Positions 1 through 7,473 of a DNA stretch of 64,000 bases are shown one piece after another; positions within the stretch are counted from its first letter, which is position 1, and every line of letters begins with the position of its first letter. This DNA comes from Terrabacter sp040702505 (GTDB lineage: Bacteria; Actinomycetota; Actinomycetes; Actinomycetales; Dermatophilaceae). The notes under the pieces were generated by a model. The model did not search any database. It had not been told where the DNA came from and worked only from the letters and a program-made list of their open reading frames with translations. Where the stretch lies: the NCBI RefSeq assembly GCF_040702505.1, contig NZ_JBFBLC010000004.1, forward strand, positions 310,001 through 374,000. The letters run 5' to 3'. The position numbers and the translations under genes are program-made.

Positions 1-60
1 GTCGGCGGGGTCGGTGAACTCGACCCACACGCGGGGGAGGTCCAGGGGTGCTTCAGCCAC
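1..60 (-). CDS. 5' end of a gene running off the left edge, conserved hypothetical protein
   Basis: Reading the minus strand from a GTG at 60-58 gives an open frame of 20 codons to the window edge, beginning VAEAPLDLPRVWVEF and continuing TDPAD. This resembles, from memory, the N terminus of a conserved actinobacterial hypothetical protein, but only 20 residues are visible, so neither function nor family can be confirmed. It would be divergent from the TetR gene, with about 180 bp between the two starts. Confidence 0.4.
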   Translation of the reverse strand, partial: MAEAPLDLPRVWVEFTDPAD

Positions 61-227
61 CCGAGCACCCTACGTCGCCGACCTCGTGGGTGGCCCGGCG
101 CTGCCCGCTCCGTGGGCGCCGACCCGGCCGATGTCGGGGGTGTATGCCGTGTGCCCCCTCCGGATGCCACCCGCGGTTCGCCCCGCGACCCTCTCAGGCA
201 TCCGTGCCGGCCCCTGGTCGGCAGGGC

Positions 228-233
228 TAGCGT
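228..233 (+). promoter_or_regulatory. -10 element of a leaderless tetR promoter
   Basis: TAGCGT lies with its first base 12 nt before the ATG at 240 and no Shine-Dalgarno sequence separates them. This is the spacing expected when transcription starts at the A of the start codon. The same layout recurs at many genes in the window. No convincing -35 hexamer was found. Confidence 0.5.
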
Positions 234-239
234 TTGGGC

Positions 240-869
240 ATGACGTCGGGGACGAGCAGCGAGGTGGCGCCGAGGGGTCGGGGCCGCCGTCCGGGCGGCG
301 CGGACACCCGCGCCGCGATCCTCGAGGCGGCGCGGAAGTCGTTCGCGGCCAAGGGATACGACAAGGCGAGCATGCGAGGCATCGCGCGGGAGGCGGGGGT
401 GGACCCGGCCCTCGTGCACCACTACTTCGAGGGCGGCAAGGCGGCCCTCTTCGTCGAGACCCTCGAGGTGCCGGTCAACCCGACCGAGCTCATCGACGGC
501 ATCCTGGACGGTGACGTCGACCGGCTCGGCTGGCGCATCGTCGAGACCTTCCTGACGGTGTGGGAGCCGCCGGAGCGCCGAGACGCGCTCGTGGCCCTCG
601 TGCGCTCCAGCATCACCAGTGACGAGGCGGCGCGGATGCTGCGCGAGTTCCTCGGCCGCGAGGTCTTCGGGCGGGTGGCGGCATCCACCGGTGTCGCCGA
701 CCCGCAGTTGCGAGGGGCGCTCGCGGCCTCGCAGATGCTCGGCCTGATCGTCGGCCGCTACGTCGTGCGGCTGCCCGCCCTCGTCGCGGCGACGCGGGAG
801 GAGCTCGTCGAGGGGCTGGGCCCCGTCCTCCAGTCGCATCTCGTGGACAGGGCCGCCACCCCGGAGTAG
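240..869 (+). CDS. TetR/AcrR family transcriptional repressor
   Basis: The 209-residue protein has an N-terminal helix-turn-helix at about residues 22-66 (AAILEAARKSFAAKGYDKAS, then RGIAREAGVD and VHHYFEGG), typical of TetR regulators. The C-terminal ligand/dimer domain resembles the type found in regulators beside drug-export ABC genes. I prefer the ATG at 240 over an in-frame TTG at 234 because a -10-like hexamer is 12 nt upstream of the ATG. Ten bases separate its stop codon from the ABC exporter start, and a perfect inverted repeat lies between, so it most likely represses the exporter and senses one of its substrates. The ligand is unknown. Confidence 0.9.
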   Translation: MTSGTSSEVAPRGRGRRPGGADTRAAILEAARKSFAAKGYDKASMRGIAREAGVDPALVHHYFEGGKAALFVETLEVPVNPTELIDGILDGDVDRLGWRIVETFLTVWEPPERRDALVALVRSSITSDEAARMLREFLGREVFGRVAASTGVADPQLRGALAASQMLGLIVGRYVVRLPALVAATREELVEGLGPVLQSHLVDRAATPE

Positions 870-887
870 ATTTCATCACATGATGAA
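867..887 (+). promoter_or_regulatory. exporter promoter with TetR operator overlapping the start codon
   Basis: TAGATT (867-872), which includes the tetR stop codon, lies 13 nt before the ATG at 880 and fits a leaderless -10 element. A perfect inverted repeat TTCATCA-CA-TGATGAA (872-887) begins at its last base and covers the expected transcription start and start codon. A bound TetR dimer here would block polymerase. That it is the operator for the preceding regulator is inferred from position and symmetry. Confidence 0.6.
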
Positions 888-1641
888 TAACTCCGATCCG
901 GCAGTGGCCATCCGCGGCCTGCAGGTCGTGCGGGGGAGGCGGCGGGTCATCCCCGGCCTCGACCTCGAGATCCCTGGCGGCCAGGTCGTCGGACTGCTCG
1001 GCCCCTCCGGCTCCGGCAAGTCGACGCTCATGCGCTGCATCGTCGGCGTGCAGGTCATCGAGGCCGGGACCGTCACCGTGCTCGGCCATCCCGCCGGCTC
1101 GCCCGAGCTGCGAGACCGCGTCGGCTACGTCACGCAGACCCCCAGCATCTACGCCGACCTCGGGGTGCGCGACAACGTCACCTACTTCGGCCGGGCCATC
1201 GGCCTGCGCGGCAACGAGCTGCGCGATGCCGTCGACCGCACGCTCGAGGAGGTCGACCTCCAGTCGCACGCCGACCAGCTCGTGCAGGACCTCTCCGGTG
1301 GGCAGGAGTCGCGGGTGTCGCTGGCCGCGGCCCTCGTCGGACGGCCCACCCTTCTGGTCCTCGACGAGCCGACGGTGGGCCTCGACCCCGTCCTCCGGCG
1401 CGACCTGTGGGACCTCTTCCGGCACCTCGCCGAGCGTGGCCACTCGCTCATCGTCTCGAGCCACGTCATGGACGAGGCGACCCGCTGCGACCGGCTCGTC
1501 CTGCTGCGGGAGGGGCGCGTGCTGGCCGACCTGACCCCGGCAGAGCTCCTGCAGCGGACCGGGACCGACGACGCCGACGCCGCCTTCCTTGCCCTCATCG
1601 ACGCCGAGACCGCACGGTCCGGGGAGAGGAGCTCGTCGTGA
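880..1641 (+). CDS. ABC transporter ATP-binding protein (DrrA/CcmA type)
   Basis: This 253-residue ATPase has Walker A GPSGSGKST at residues 41-49, a Q-loop (YVTQTP), the signature LSGGQ near residue 140, Walker B LLVLDEPTVGLD and the H-loop SSHVMDEA. It is a stand-alone nucleotide-binding subunit of the ABC-2 exporter class and would power the permease encoded next; the genes overlap by 4 nt (GTGA), indicating translational coupling. Two ATGs stand in tandem at 880 and 883. The neighbouring TetR gene and operator suggest inducible efflux of a toxic compound; the substrate cannot be read from the sequence. Confidence 0.93.
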   Translation: MMNNSDPAVAIRGLQVVRGRRRVIPGLDLEIPGGQVVGLLGPSGSGKSTLMRCIVGVQVIEAGTVTVLGHPAGSPELRDRVGYVTQTPSIYADLGVRDNVTYFGRAIGLRGNELRDAVDRTLEEVDLQSHADQLVQDLSGGQESRVSLAAALVGRPTLLVLDEPTVGLDPVLRRDLWDLFRHLAERGHSLIVSSHVMDEATRCDRLVLLREGRVLADLTPAELLQRTGTDDADAAFLALIDAETARSGERSSS

Positions 1642-2372
1642 ACGCCGCGCTCACCGTCACCACGTCGGGCCGTGTGCTGCGCCAGGTGCGCACCGACCGC
1701 CGCACCATCGCCCTGATCGTCGTCGTGCCGTGCGTCCTGCTCGGGCTGCTCGCCTGGATCTACAACGGCACCCTCGTCTTCGACTCGATCGGCCCGGCCC
1801 TGCTGGGCGTCTTCCCCATGGTCGTGATGTTCATCGTGACGTCCGTGGCGACCCTGCGCGAGCGCCAGTCGGGCACCCTCGAGCGGCTGCTCACCACGCC
1901 CATGGGCAAGGCCGACTTCATGATCGGGTATGCCCTCGCATTCGGTGCGCTCGCTGCCGCGCAGGCCCTGATCGCAACGGGATTCGCGGTCTGGGTGTGC
2001 GGCCTCGACGTCGCCGGACCGCTGTGGCTGCTCGTGGTCGTCGCCATCTTCGACGCCGTGCTCGGCACCGCGATGGGGCTGCTTGCGAGCGGCTTCGCCC
2101 GCACGGAGTTCCAGGCGGTCCAGTTCATGCCGGCGTTCCTGCTGCCGCAGTTCCTGCTCTGCGGGCTGCTCGTGCCGCGCGACCAGCTGCCCACCGTCCT
2201 CGAGTGGGTCAGCGACGTCCTGCCGCTGTCGTATGCCGTCGACGCCATGAAGGAGATCGCGACCAACCCCGACCCGGCCGCCCAGGTGCTGGGCGACCTC
2301 GGCATCGTCGCGGCCTTCATCGCCGCCTCGCTCGCCCTCGCGTCCCTCACCCTGAGCCGCCGCTCCGCCTGA
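1638..2372 (+). CDS. ABC-2 type permease of the exporter
   Basis: The 244-residue protein starts at the GTG overlapping the ATPase stop codon. It has about six hydrophobic segments (for example IALIVVVPCVLLGLLAWIY and VFPMVVMFIVTSVATL) and the ABC-2 hallmark stretch RERQSGTLERLLTTPM after the second one, followed by a segment ending LPLSYAVDAM. It should form the membrane channel with the upstream ATPase. Length and topology are normal for DrrB-like permeases, and the tetR-ATPase-permease set appears to be one regulated unit. Confidence 0.9.
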   Translation: MNAALTVTTSGRVLRQVRTDRRTIALIVVVPCVLLGLLAWIYNGTLVFDSIGPALLGVFPMVVMFIVTSVATLRERQSGTLERLLTTPMGKADFMIGYALAFGALAAAQALIATGFAVWVCGLDVAGPLWLLVVVAIFDAVLGTAMGLLASGFARTEFQAVQFMPAFLLPQFLLCGLLVPRDQLPTVLEWVSDVLPLSYAVDAMKEIATNPDPAAQVLGDLGIVAAFIAASLALASLTLSRRSA

Positions 2373-2423
2373 CCGCCCGTCCCGCCACACGGCATACGGC
2401 AGATGGCGCCCCCGCTCCCGACT

Positions 2424-2492
2424 GAACGCAGCGTTCGCTCGCGAACTGCGTGTTCCGACGCGGCGTTCGTCACCGAACGCGGCGTTCGGTGA
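2424..2492. repeat. cluster of inverted repeats of GAACGC/GCGTTC
   Basis: Between the permease and the phosphatase gene lie GAACGC-A-GCGTTC (2424-2436), an imperfect GAACTGCGTGTTC (2443-2455), and a strong perfect palindrome with 11-bp arms around one base, TCACCGAACGC-G-GCGTTCGGTGA (2470-2492). There is no T-run, so a classical terminator is uncertain. The cluster sits 26 bp upstream of the next gene's -10 element and could also be a protein-binding site. Confidence 0.6.
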
Positions 2493-2517
2493 GCAGGGGG
2501 CGTCGATGGGCGGGCAC

Positions 2518-2523
2518 TAGGGT
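2518..2523 (+). promoter_or_regulatory. -10 element, leaderless promoter of the Ppx/GppA gene
   Basis: TAGGGT begins 12 nt before the ATG at 2530 with no ribosome-binding site between. The identical hexamer occurs at the same distance before the SDR gene, menB and the NUDIX gene in this window. Confidence 0.5.
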
Positions 2524-2529
2524 GAGCGC

Positions 2530-3459
2530 ATGCGCCTTGGCGTCATCGACATCGGGTCGAACACGGTCCACCTCCTCGTCGTCGACGCCCACCTCGGCGC
2601 GCAGCCGCTGCCGGCCTTCTCGCACAAGACCGAGCTGCGGCTCTCGGAGAGCCTCGAGCACGACGGCCGGGTGAGCGACGCGACCGCCGACCGGCTCGTG
2701 GCCTTCCTGCGCGAGTGCCTCGTGGTCGCCGAGGACCAGGGCGTCGGTGACCTCTTCGCCTTCGCCACCTCGGCCCTGCGGGAGTCGCCCAACGGCGACG
2801 AGGTCATCGCCCGGGTCCGCGACGAGACGGGGATCGACCTCGAGGCCCTCAGCGGCTCGGACGAGGCGCGCATGACCTTCCTCGCCGTGCGCCGGTGGTT
2901 CGGCTGGTCGGCCGGGCGCCTGCTCGTCGTCGACATCGGCGGCGGTTCCCTCGAGCTGGCCTGCGGGCTCGACGAGGAGCCCGACGTGGCGATCAGCCTG
3001 CCGCTCGGCGCCGGACGGCTGACGCGGGAGCGACTCGAGGGCGACCCGCCGAGCGAGGCCTCCGCGCGCGAGCTGCGGTCGCACGTGCGCACCTCGCTCG
3101 CCGAACGCGTACGCCCCCTGCTGACGTCCGGGACTCCCGACCGCGCCGTAGGCACCTCCAAGACGATGCGCTCGCTCGCGCGGATCGCCGGCGCCGCCCC
3201 GCGCGCCGAGGGGCCGCTCGTGCGGCGCACGCTCTCCCGCGATGACCTGCGACGCATCGTCGCCGCGGTGGGCCCCATGGACAGCGCCGCGCGGTCGCAG
3301 CTGCCAGGCGTCTCCGCGGGCCGCGCGCGCCAGCTGTATGCCGGGGCGCTCGTCGCCGAGGCGGCGCTCGACCTGCTGCAGGTCGAGCAGCTCGAGATCT
3401 GCCCGTGGGCGCTGCGCGAGGGACTCATCCTGCGCCGGCTCGACCACCTCACCTCGTGA
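2530..3459 (+). CDS. ppx: Ppx/GppA phosphatase family protein (exopolyphosphatase-like)
   Basis: The 309-residue protein opens with the sugar-kinase/actin-fold phosphate loop VIDIGSNTVHLLV and has the second glycine-rich loop VVDIGGGSLEL near residue 140, both diagnostic for the Ppx/GppA family that hydrolyses polyphosphate or pppGpp. It has the short form of about 310 residues typical of actinobacterial Ppx1-type enzymes, lacking the C-terminal HD domain of E. coli Ppx. The next gene, a TIM-barrel isomerase, is also near ppx in mycobacteria. Whether polyphosphate or (p)ppGpp is the real substrate is not visible. Confidence 0.88.
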   Translation: MRLGVIDIGSNTVHLLVVDAHLGAQPLPAFSHKTELRLSESLEHDGRVSDATADRLVAFLRECLVVAEDQGVGDLFAFATSALRESPNGDEVIARVRDETGIDLEALSGSDEARMTFLAVRRWFGWSAGRLLVVDIGGGSLELACGLDEEPDVAISLPLGAGRLTRERLEGDPPSEASARELRSHVRTSLAERVRPLLTSGTPDRAVGTSKTMRSLARIAGAAPRAEGPLVRRTLSRDDLRRIVAAVGPMDSAARSQLPGVSAGRARQLYAGALVAEAALDLLQVEQLEICPWALREGLILRRLDHLTS

Positions 3460-3526
3460 GCGGCTCCGGCGTGGGGTGCGGCCCCCGGCCCACCGTCGTG
3501 CGCGGACCGTGGCGCAAAATGGGCGC

Positions 3527-4324
3527 ATGACGATCCGAGTCGGCCTCTCGACCGCCTCGCTCTACCCCGACAACGCGGCCACCGCCTTCGCGACCGCGGA
3601 CCGCCTCGGCTACGACGCCGTGGAAATCATGGTCTGGACCGACCCGGTGACGCAGGAGGCGGGCGCCCTGCGGGCGCTGTCCGAGCTGCACGAGCTGCCG
3701 ATCGCCTCGGTGCACGCGCCCACGCTGCTGCTCACCCAGCGCGTGTGGGGCACCGACCCGTGGGGCAAGGTCGACCGCTCGATCGAGCTGGCGCGCGAGG
3801 TCGGCGCCGGCACCGTCGTGCTGCACCCGCCGTTCCGCTGGCAGCGGGAGTATGCCGCCGGGTTCGTCGAGGGCGTCGCCCGGCGTGAGCGTGAGTCGGG
3901 TCTACGGCTCGCCGTCGAGAACATGTACCCCTGGCGCACGGCCCGGCGCGAGGTCATGGCCTACCTGCCGCACTGGGATCCCGTCGGCCAGCCGTACGAG
4001 CACGTCACCCTCGACCTGTCGCACACCGCCACGGCCGGCGCCGACGCGCTCGCCATGGCCCGGGAGCTGGGGTCGCGGCTCGCGCACCTGCACCTGACGG
4101 ACGGGCTGGGGTCCTTCCTCGACGAGCACCTCGTGCCCGGGCGGGGCACGCAGCCGTGCGCAGCGATGCTCGAGCACCTGGCCGACTCCGGCTGGGACGG
4201 CGACGTCGTCGTGGAGGTGTCGACGCGCAAGGCGGGTAAGGACCAGCGCGAGGTCGACCTCGCCGAGGCCCTGGCCTTCGCCCGGCTCGGGCTCGTGCCC
4301 ACGCGCGGCGCCAGCCGCATCTGA
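3527..4324 (+). CDS. sugar phosphate isomerase/epimerase-like TIM barrel protein
   Basis: The 265-residue product belongs to the xylose isomerase-like/AP endonuclease 2 TIM-barrel superfamily: MTIRVGLSTASLYPD at strand 1, GYDAVEIM, metal-ligand style motifs SVHAP, VVLHPP, LAVENMYPW, LDLSH, LAHLHLTDG, and a final GDVVVEVS. These His, Glu and Asp residues fit a divalent-metal site. The start at 3527 is favoured by CAAAAT 12 nt upstream (leaderless layout). The specific substrate is unknown; homologues sit beside ppx in other actinobacteria, which hints at a conserved but unassigned housekeeping role. Confidence 0.8.
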   Translation: MTIRVGLSTASLYPDNAATAFATADRLGYDAVEIMVWTDPVTQEAGALRALSELHELPIASVHAPTLLLTQRVWGTDPWGKVDRSIELAREVGAGTVVLHPPFRWQREYAAGFVEGVARRERESGLRLAVENMYPWRTARREVMAYLPHWDPVGQPYEHVTLDLSHTATAGADALAMARELGSRLAHLHLTDGLGSFLDEHLVPGRGTQPCAAMLEHLADSGWDGDVVVEVSTRKAGKDQREVDLAEALAFARLGLVPTRGASRI

Positions 4325-4334
4325 GACGCTGTCG

Positions 4335-5096
4335 TCAGTCCCCGGCGGGGCGCCACCCGCGCGGACGGACCGAGACCAGGTCGACGCTCGCGTCGGGCCC
4401 GGCGTCGATGGCCAGGCGCGCGGCCCGGACCACCGAGGCGACGTCGAGGTAGGCGCCGGCGTCGTACTCCGCCCCCTCGAACTCGACGAGCTCGCGCTGC
4501 ATGTCGGTGTCGACGCGGCCCGGGTGCAGCGAGGTGACCCGCACACCGTGCCCGCGCTCCTCCTGCCGCAGCGAGTCGCTGAAGGCGCGCAGGGCGAACT
4601 TCGAGGCGCAGTACGCCCCGGACGCCGGGGTGGCGGTGAAGCCCGATCCGGAGTTGACCGTGATGACCAGGCCGTGGGCCGCGCGGAGGGCCGGCAGCAG
4701 GGCACGGGTGATGGCGGCCACCGCGACCACGTTGACAGTCATGGAGTCGACCCAGTCCTGGACCGGCGAGTCCGCGACGGTGCCGTTGCGCAGCACTCCT
4801 GCCGAGTGCACCAGCACGTCGACACGCTCGAGCCGTGGCACGAGCGCGTCGAGGGCGCTCTCGAGCGAACCGCCCGGTGCGCAGTCGGCCAGGTCGGCGA
4901 CGAAGCCCTGCGCCGACGGCAGCGAGGCCGCGACCTCGTCCACCGACCCGCTGCTGCGCCCGCCGATGACGAGATGGTGGGTCGCGGCCAGGTCCCGGGC
5001 GAGCGCGAGCCCGATGCCCCGGGTACCGCCCGTGATCACCGCGACCGGCCGGTCCTGGCACGAGGTGGATGACGGGGTGGGCGAGGCGGAGGTCAT
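4335..5096 (-). CDS. short-chain dehydrogenase/reductase (SDR) family protein
   Basis: The 253-residue protein has the classical SDR cofactor motif TGGTRGIG at about residues 22-29, a truncated NNAG equivalent (HSAG), the active-site serine in VNSGSG and the catalytic YCASK (YxxxK). It therefore should be an NAD(P)-dependent oxidoreductase; GGRSSGS after strand 2 suggests NADP preference. It converges with the isomerase gene (10 bp apart). TAGGGT at 5108-5103 on this strand begins 12 nt before the ATG, indicating a leaderless message. Substrate unknown. Confidence 0.87.
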   Translation of the reverse strand: MTSASPTPSSTSCQDRPVAVITGGTRGIGLALARDLAATHHLVIGGRSSGSVDEVAASLPSAQGFVADLADCAPGGSLESALDALVPRLERVDVLVHSAGVLRNGTVADSPVQDWVDSMTVNVVAVAAITRALLPALRAAHGLVITVNSGSGFTATPASGAYCASKFALRAFSDSLRQEERGHGVRVTSLHPGRVDTDMQRELVEFEGAEYDAGAYLDVASVVRAARLAIDAGPDASVDLVSVRPRGWRPAGD

Positions 5097-5159
5097 GCGG
5101 TCACCCTACGAGCCCGGCGGCATACGCCCTCGGTCGGGAGAGTCGGTCACGCCAGTCGG

Positions 5160-6386
5160 TCAGGCGAGGCCGAGAGCATGCGCCTCCTCCCAGAGGTCGT
5201 CGCGGACGCGCGGGTGCGCGCACTGCTCGATGATGTCGCGGCACTGGTCCTTCTCGCTGCGACCCCAGAGCGGGGCCATCCCGTGCTCGGTCACGATGGC
5301 GCTCTGCTGGAAGCTCGTGACCGGCTCGTCGAGCAGCGGCACGATCGTCGACACGTCGGCCTTGGGGTGCCAGGAGCGCAGGGCGATGAACGACTGCCCG
5401 CCGGGGGAGTGCAGCGCCCCGACGATGAAGTCGGTCTGGCCGCCGAAGCCGGAGTGGATCCGGGCGTTGATGCGCGAGGCGTTGGCCTGGCCGAAGAGAT
5501 CCACCTCCAGCGCCGTGTTGACCGAGGTCATCTGCCGCTGCTGGGCGATGAGGCCCGGGTCGTTCGTCTTCTCGGTGCGCATCATCCGCACGCGCGGGTT
5601 GCCGTCGAGCCACCGGTAGAGCTCCTGCGATCCGAAGCAGAACGACGTGACCAGCGGGTGGTCGGGGTCGAGCGCCCCGGCCTCGTCGAGGGCGAGCACG
5701 CCGTCGGAGAACATCTCGGTCCACATCCGGATGCCGCGCCGCGTCGTGAGCCCCGCGAGGGTGGCGTCGGGCACGGCGCCGATGCCGAGCTGCATGGTGG
5801 CACCGTCGGCGACCATGGCCGCCACCCGCTCTCCGATCGCCTCGCTCTCCGGGTCCGGGTGGCTGTGGCCGTTCGAGGCCATCGGGGCATCCACCTCGAC
5901 GACGAGGTCGACGTGCTCGAGCGGCACCTGCGCGTCGCCGAAGGTGTAGGGCATCTTCGGGTTGACCACCGCCACCACGAGACCGCCGCGGGCCCGGCAC
6001 GCCTCCACGGCAGCCGGTAGGACGTTGACCTCGAGCCCCATGCTGACCTGCCCGTGGCGCGGCGGAGCGCAGTGCAGCAGCACGGCGTCGGGCGGCAGCG
6101 CCCGGCCGTAGAGCAGCGGCACGAGGGACAGGCGCGAGGGCACGTAGCGCAGCCGCGGGTGTCGACGCATACCCGGGCCGACGAAGCACGTCTCGACGGT
6201 GACGCCGTCGCGGTCGGGCAGGCCCGCCGGCGCGTTGAGCGCGTGGAGCGTGTACGTCTCCAGGGCCGCGTCGAGGGCCCGGACCGCCTCCCACGGCACC
6301 GCCATGTTGCCGCTGACGACGACCCGGGGGTTCTCGGGAAGGGTCCGCAGTCGCTGGGTCAGCTCGTCGATCGTCGCCGTTCGCAC
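5160..6386 (-). CDS. acetyl-CoA hydrolase/transferase family protein
   Basis: At 408 residues the protein matches the acetyl-CoA hydrolase/4-hydroxybutyrate CoA-transferase family: MQLGIGAVPDA (oxyanion/CoA region), WTEMFSDG containing the likely catalytic glutamate, and a C-terminal half with GFGGQTDFI, GALHSPGGQSFIAL and VTEHG. Members move CoA between short carboxylic acids or hydrolyse acetyl-CoA; which of these applies is not evident. It starts at GTG 6386, with GAGGAT 12 nt upstream. It is the neighbour of, but unlikely to be functionally tied to, the Ku gene. Confidence 0.85.
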   Translation of the reverse strand: MRTATIDELTQRLRTLPENPRVVVSGNMAVPWEAVRALDAALETYTLHALNAPAGLPDRDGVTVETCFVGPGMRRHPRLRYVPSRLSLVPLLYGRALPPDAVLLHCAPPRHGQVSMGLEVNVLPAAVEACRARGGLVVAVVNPKMPYTFGDAQVPLEHVDLVVEVDAPMASNGHSHPDPESEAIGERVAAMVADGATMQLGIGAVPDATLAGLTTRRGIRMWTEMFSDGVLALDEAGALDPDHPLVTSFCFGSQELYRWLDGNPRVRMMRTEKTNDPGLIAQQRQMTSVNTALEVDLFGQANASRINARIHSGFGGQTDFIVGALHSPGGQSFIALRSWHPKADVSTIVPLLDEPVTSFQQSAIVTEHGMAPLWGRSEKDQCRDIIEQCAHPRVRDDLWEEAHALGLA

Positions 6387-6492
6387 GCTCCCATCCTCGC
6401 GCAGCGCGGAGCCGCAAAGAGGGCGTATGCCGTCAGAGGTGACCTACGTCCCTCGGCGCGCCAAGCCCATGCCCGGCCGGCGCTCCGGCCGG

Positions 6493-7455
6493 TCAGCTCG
6501 CCTTCTTGGTGGCCGCCTTCTTGGTCGTGGACTTCTTGGCCGTCGTCTTGGCGGCGGCCTTCTTCGTGGTGCTCTTCTTGGCAGCGGTCTTCTTCGCCGT
6601 CGACTTGGACGCGGTCTTCTTCGCCGCGCTGTCGTCGTCGCTCGCGGGTGCGGGCGCGGCGGACGAGGAGCCGCCGGTCTTGGCCGCCTTGGCCTTGTCG
6701 ACGCTGCGCTGCAGGGCCGCCAGCAGGTCGACGACCTCGCTCTCCTCGCCCTTGGCCTCGGGCGTCTCGGTGATGTCGCCGCCCTCGATCTTCGTCTCGA
6801 CGAGCTTGGCCACGGCCTCGGCGTAGTCGTCCTCGAACTCCTCCGGCTCGTAGTCGCCGGAGAGCGAGTCGACGAGCGAGGAGGCCATCGCGAGCTCCTT
6901 CTGCGTCGCGTGCGTCTCCTCCGAGAGCGACTCGAACTCGGGCTTGCGCACCTCGTCGGCCCACAACAGCGTCTGCAGCACGATGACGCCGTCACGCACA
7001 CGCAGCACGGCCAGGGTCATGCGACTGCGCACCGAGACGGTCACGAGTGCCATTCGGTCTGCCTTTTCGAGGGCGTCGCGCAAAAGCACATAGGGCTTGA
7101 GACCGGTCTTGTCCGGTTCGAGGTAGTAGCTCTTGTCGAACAGCAGCGGATCGATCTGCTCGGAAGGGACGAACTTCTCGATCGAGATCTCTTTCGTCGT
7201 CCGCGTCGGAAGGCTCTTGAGGTCCTCGTCGCTGAGGATCACCATCTGCCCGTCGGCCGCCTCATATCCCTTGGCGATGTCGGAGTAGGGCACCTCCTCG
7301 CCGTCGATCGAGCAGATCCGTTGGTACTTGATGCGGCCCCCGTCCTTCTCGTGAACCTGCCGGAACTGCACGTCGTGGTTCTCCGTCGCCGAAAAGAGTC
7401 GGACCGGCACATTGACGAGGCCGAACGACACGGCGCCTTTCCAGATGGCTCGCAT
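6493..7455 (-). CDS. ku: Ku, DNA end-binding protein of non-homologous end joining
   Basis: The 320-residue protein begins MRAIWKGAVSFGLVNVPV, the hallmark of bacterial Ku, and continues through the ring-forming core (GEEVPYSDIAKGYE, TKEISIEKFV, YYLEPD, LLWADEVR). Ku encircles broken DNA ends and recruits LigD, whose two halves are encoded divergently next door. The last 60 or so residues form a lysine/alanine-rich tail of AAKKST and TTKKAA-like repeats, similar to histone H1 and to extended Ku tails that bind DNA. Its start is only 18 bp from the ligase start, so both messages are probably leaderless. Confidence 0.96.
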   Translation of the reverse strand: MRAIWKGAVSFGLVNVPVRLFSATENHDVQFRQVHEKDGGRIKYQRICSIDGEEVPYSDIAKGYEAADGQMVILSDEDLKSLPTRTTKEISIEKFVPSEQIDPLLFDKSYYLEPDKTGLKPYVLLRDALEKADRMALVTVSVRSRMTLAVLRVRDGVIVLQTLLWADEVRKPEFESLSEETHATQKELAMASSLVDSLSGDYEPEEFEDDYAEAVAKLVETKIEGGDITETPEAKGEESEVVDLLAALQRSVDKAKAAKTGGSSSAAPAPASDDDSAAKKTASKSTAKKTAAKKSTTKKAAAKTTAKKSTTKKAATKKAS

Positions 7456-7473
7456 GGGAACAAGAATGCACCC
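7456..7473. promoter_or_regulatory. 18-bp bidirectional ku/ligD promoter gap
   Basis: Only 18 bp separate the two divergent start codons and no Shine-Dalgarno is present on either side. On the plus strand AAGAAT (7462-7467) lies 12 nt before the ligase ATG; on the minus strand CATTCT (7468-7463) lies 13 nt before the ku ATG. The two candidate -10 elements are thus the same base pairs read in opposite directions, so polymerases could not occupy both at once. The promoters are inferred from spacing, not measured. Confidence 0.45.

Noticed and set aside
6199..7473. Long N-terminal extension of the ligase frame
   Set aside because: It is antisense to ku and the CoA-transferase gene; ligase proteins start at the methionine at 7474.
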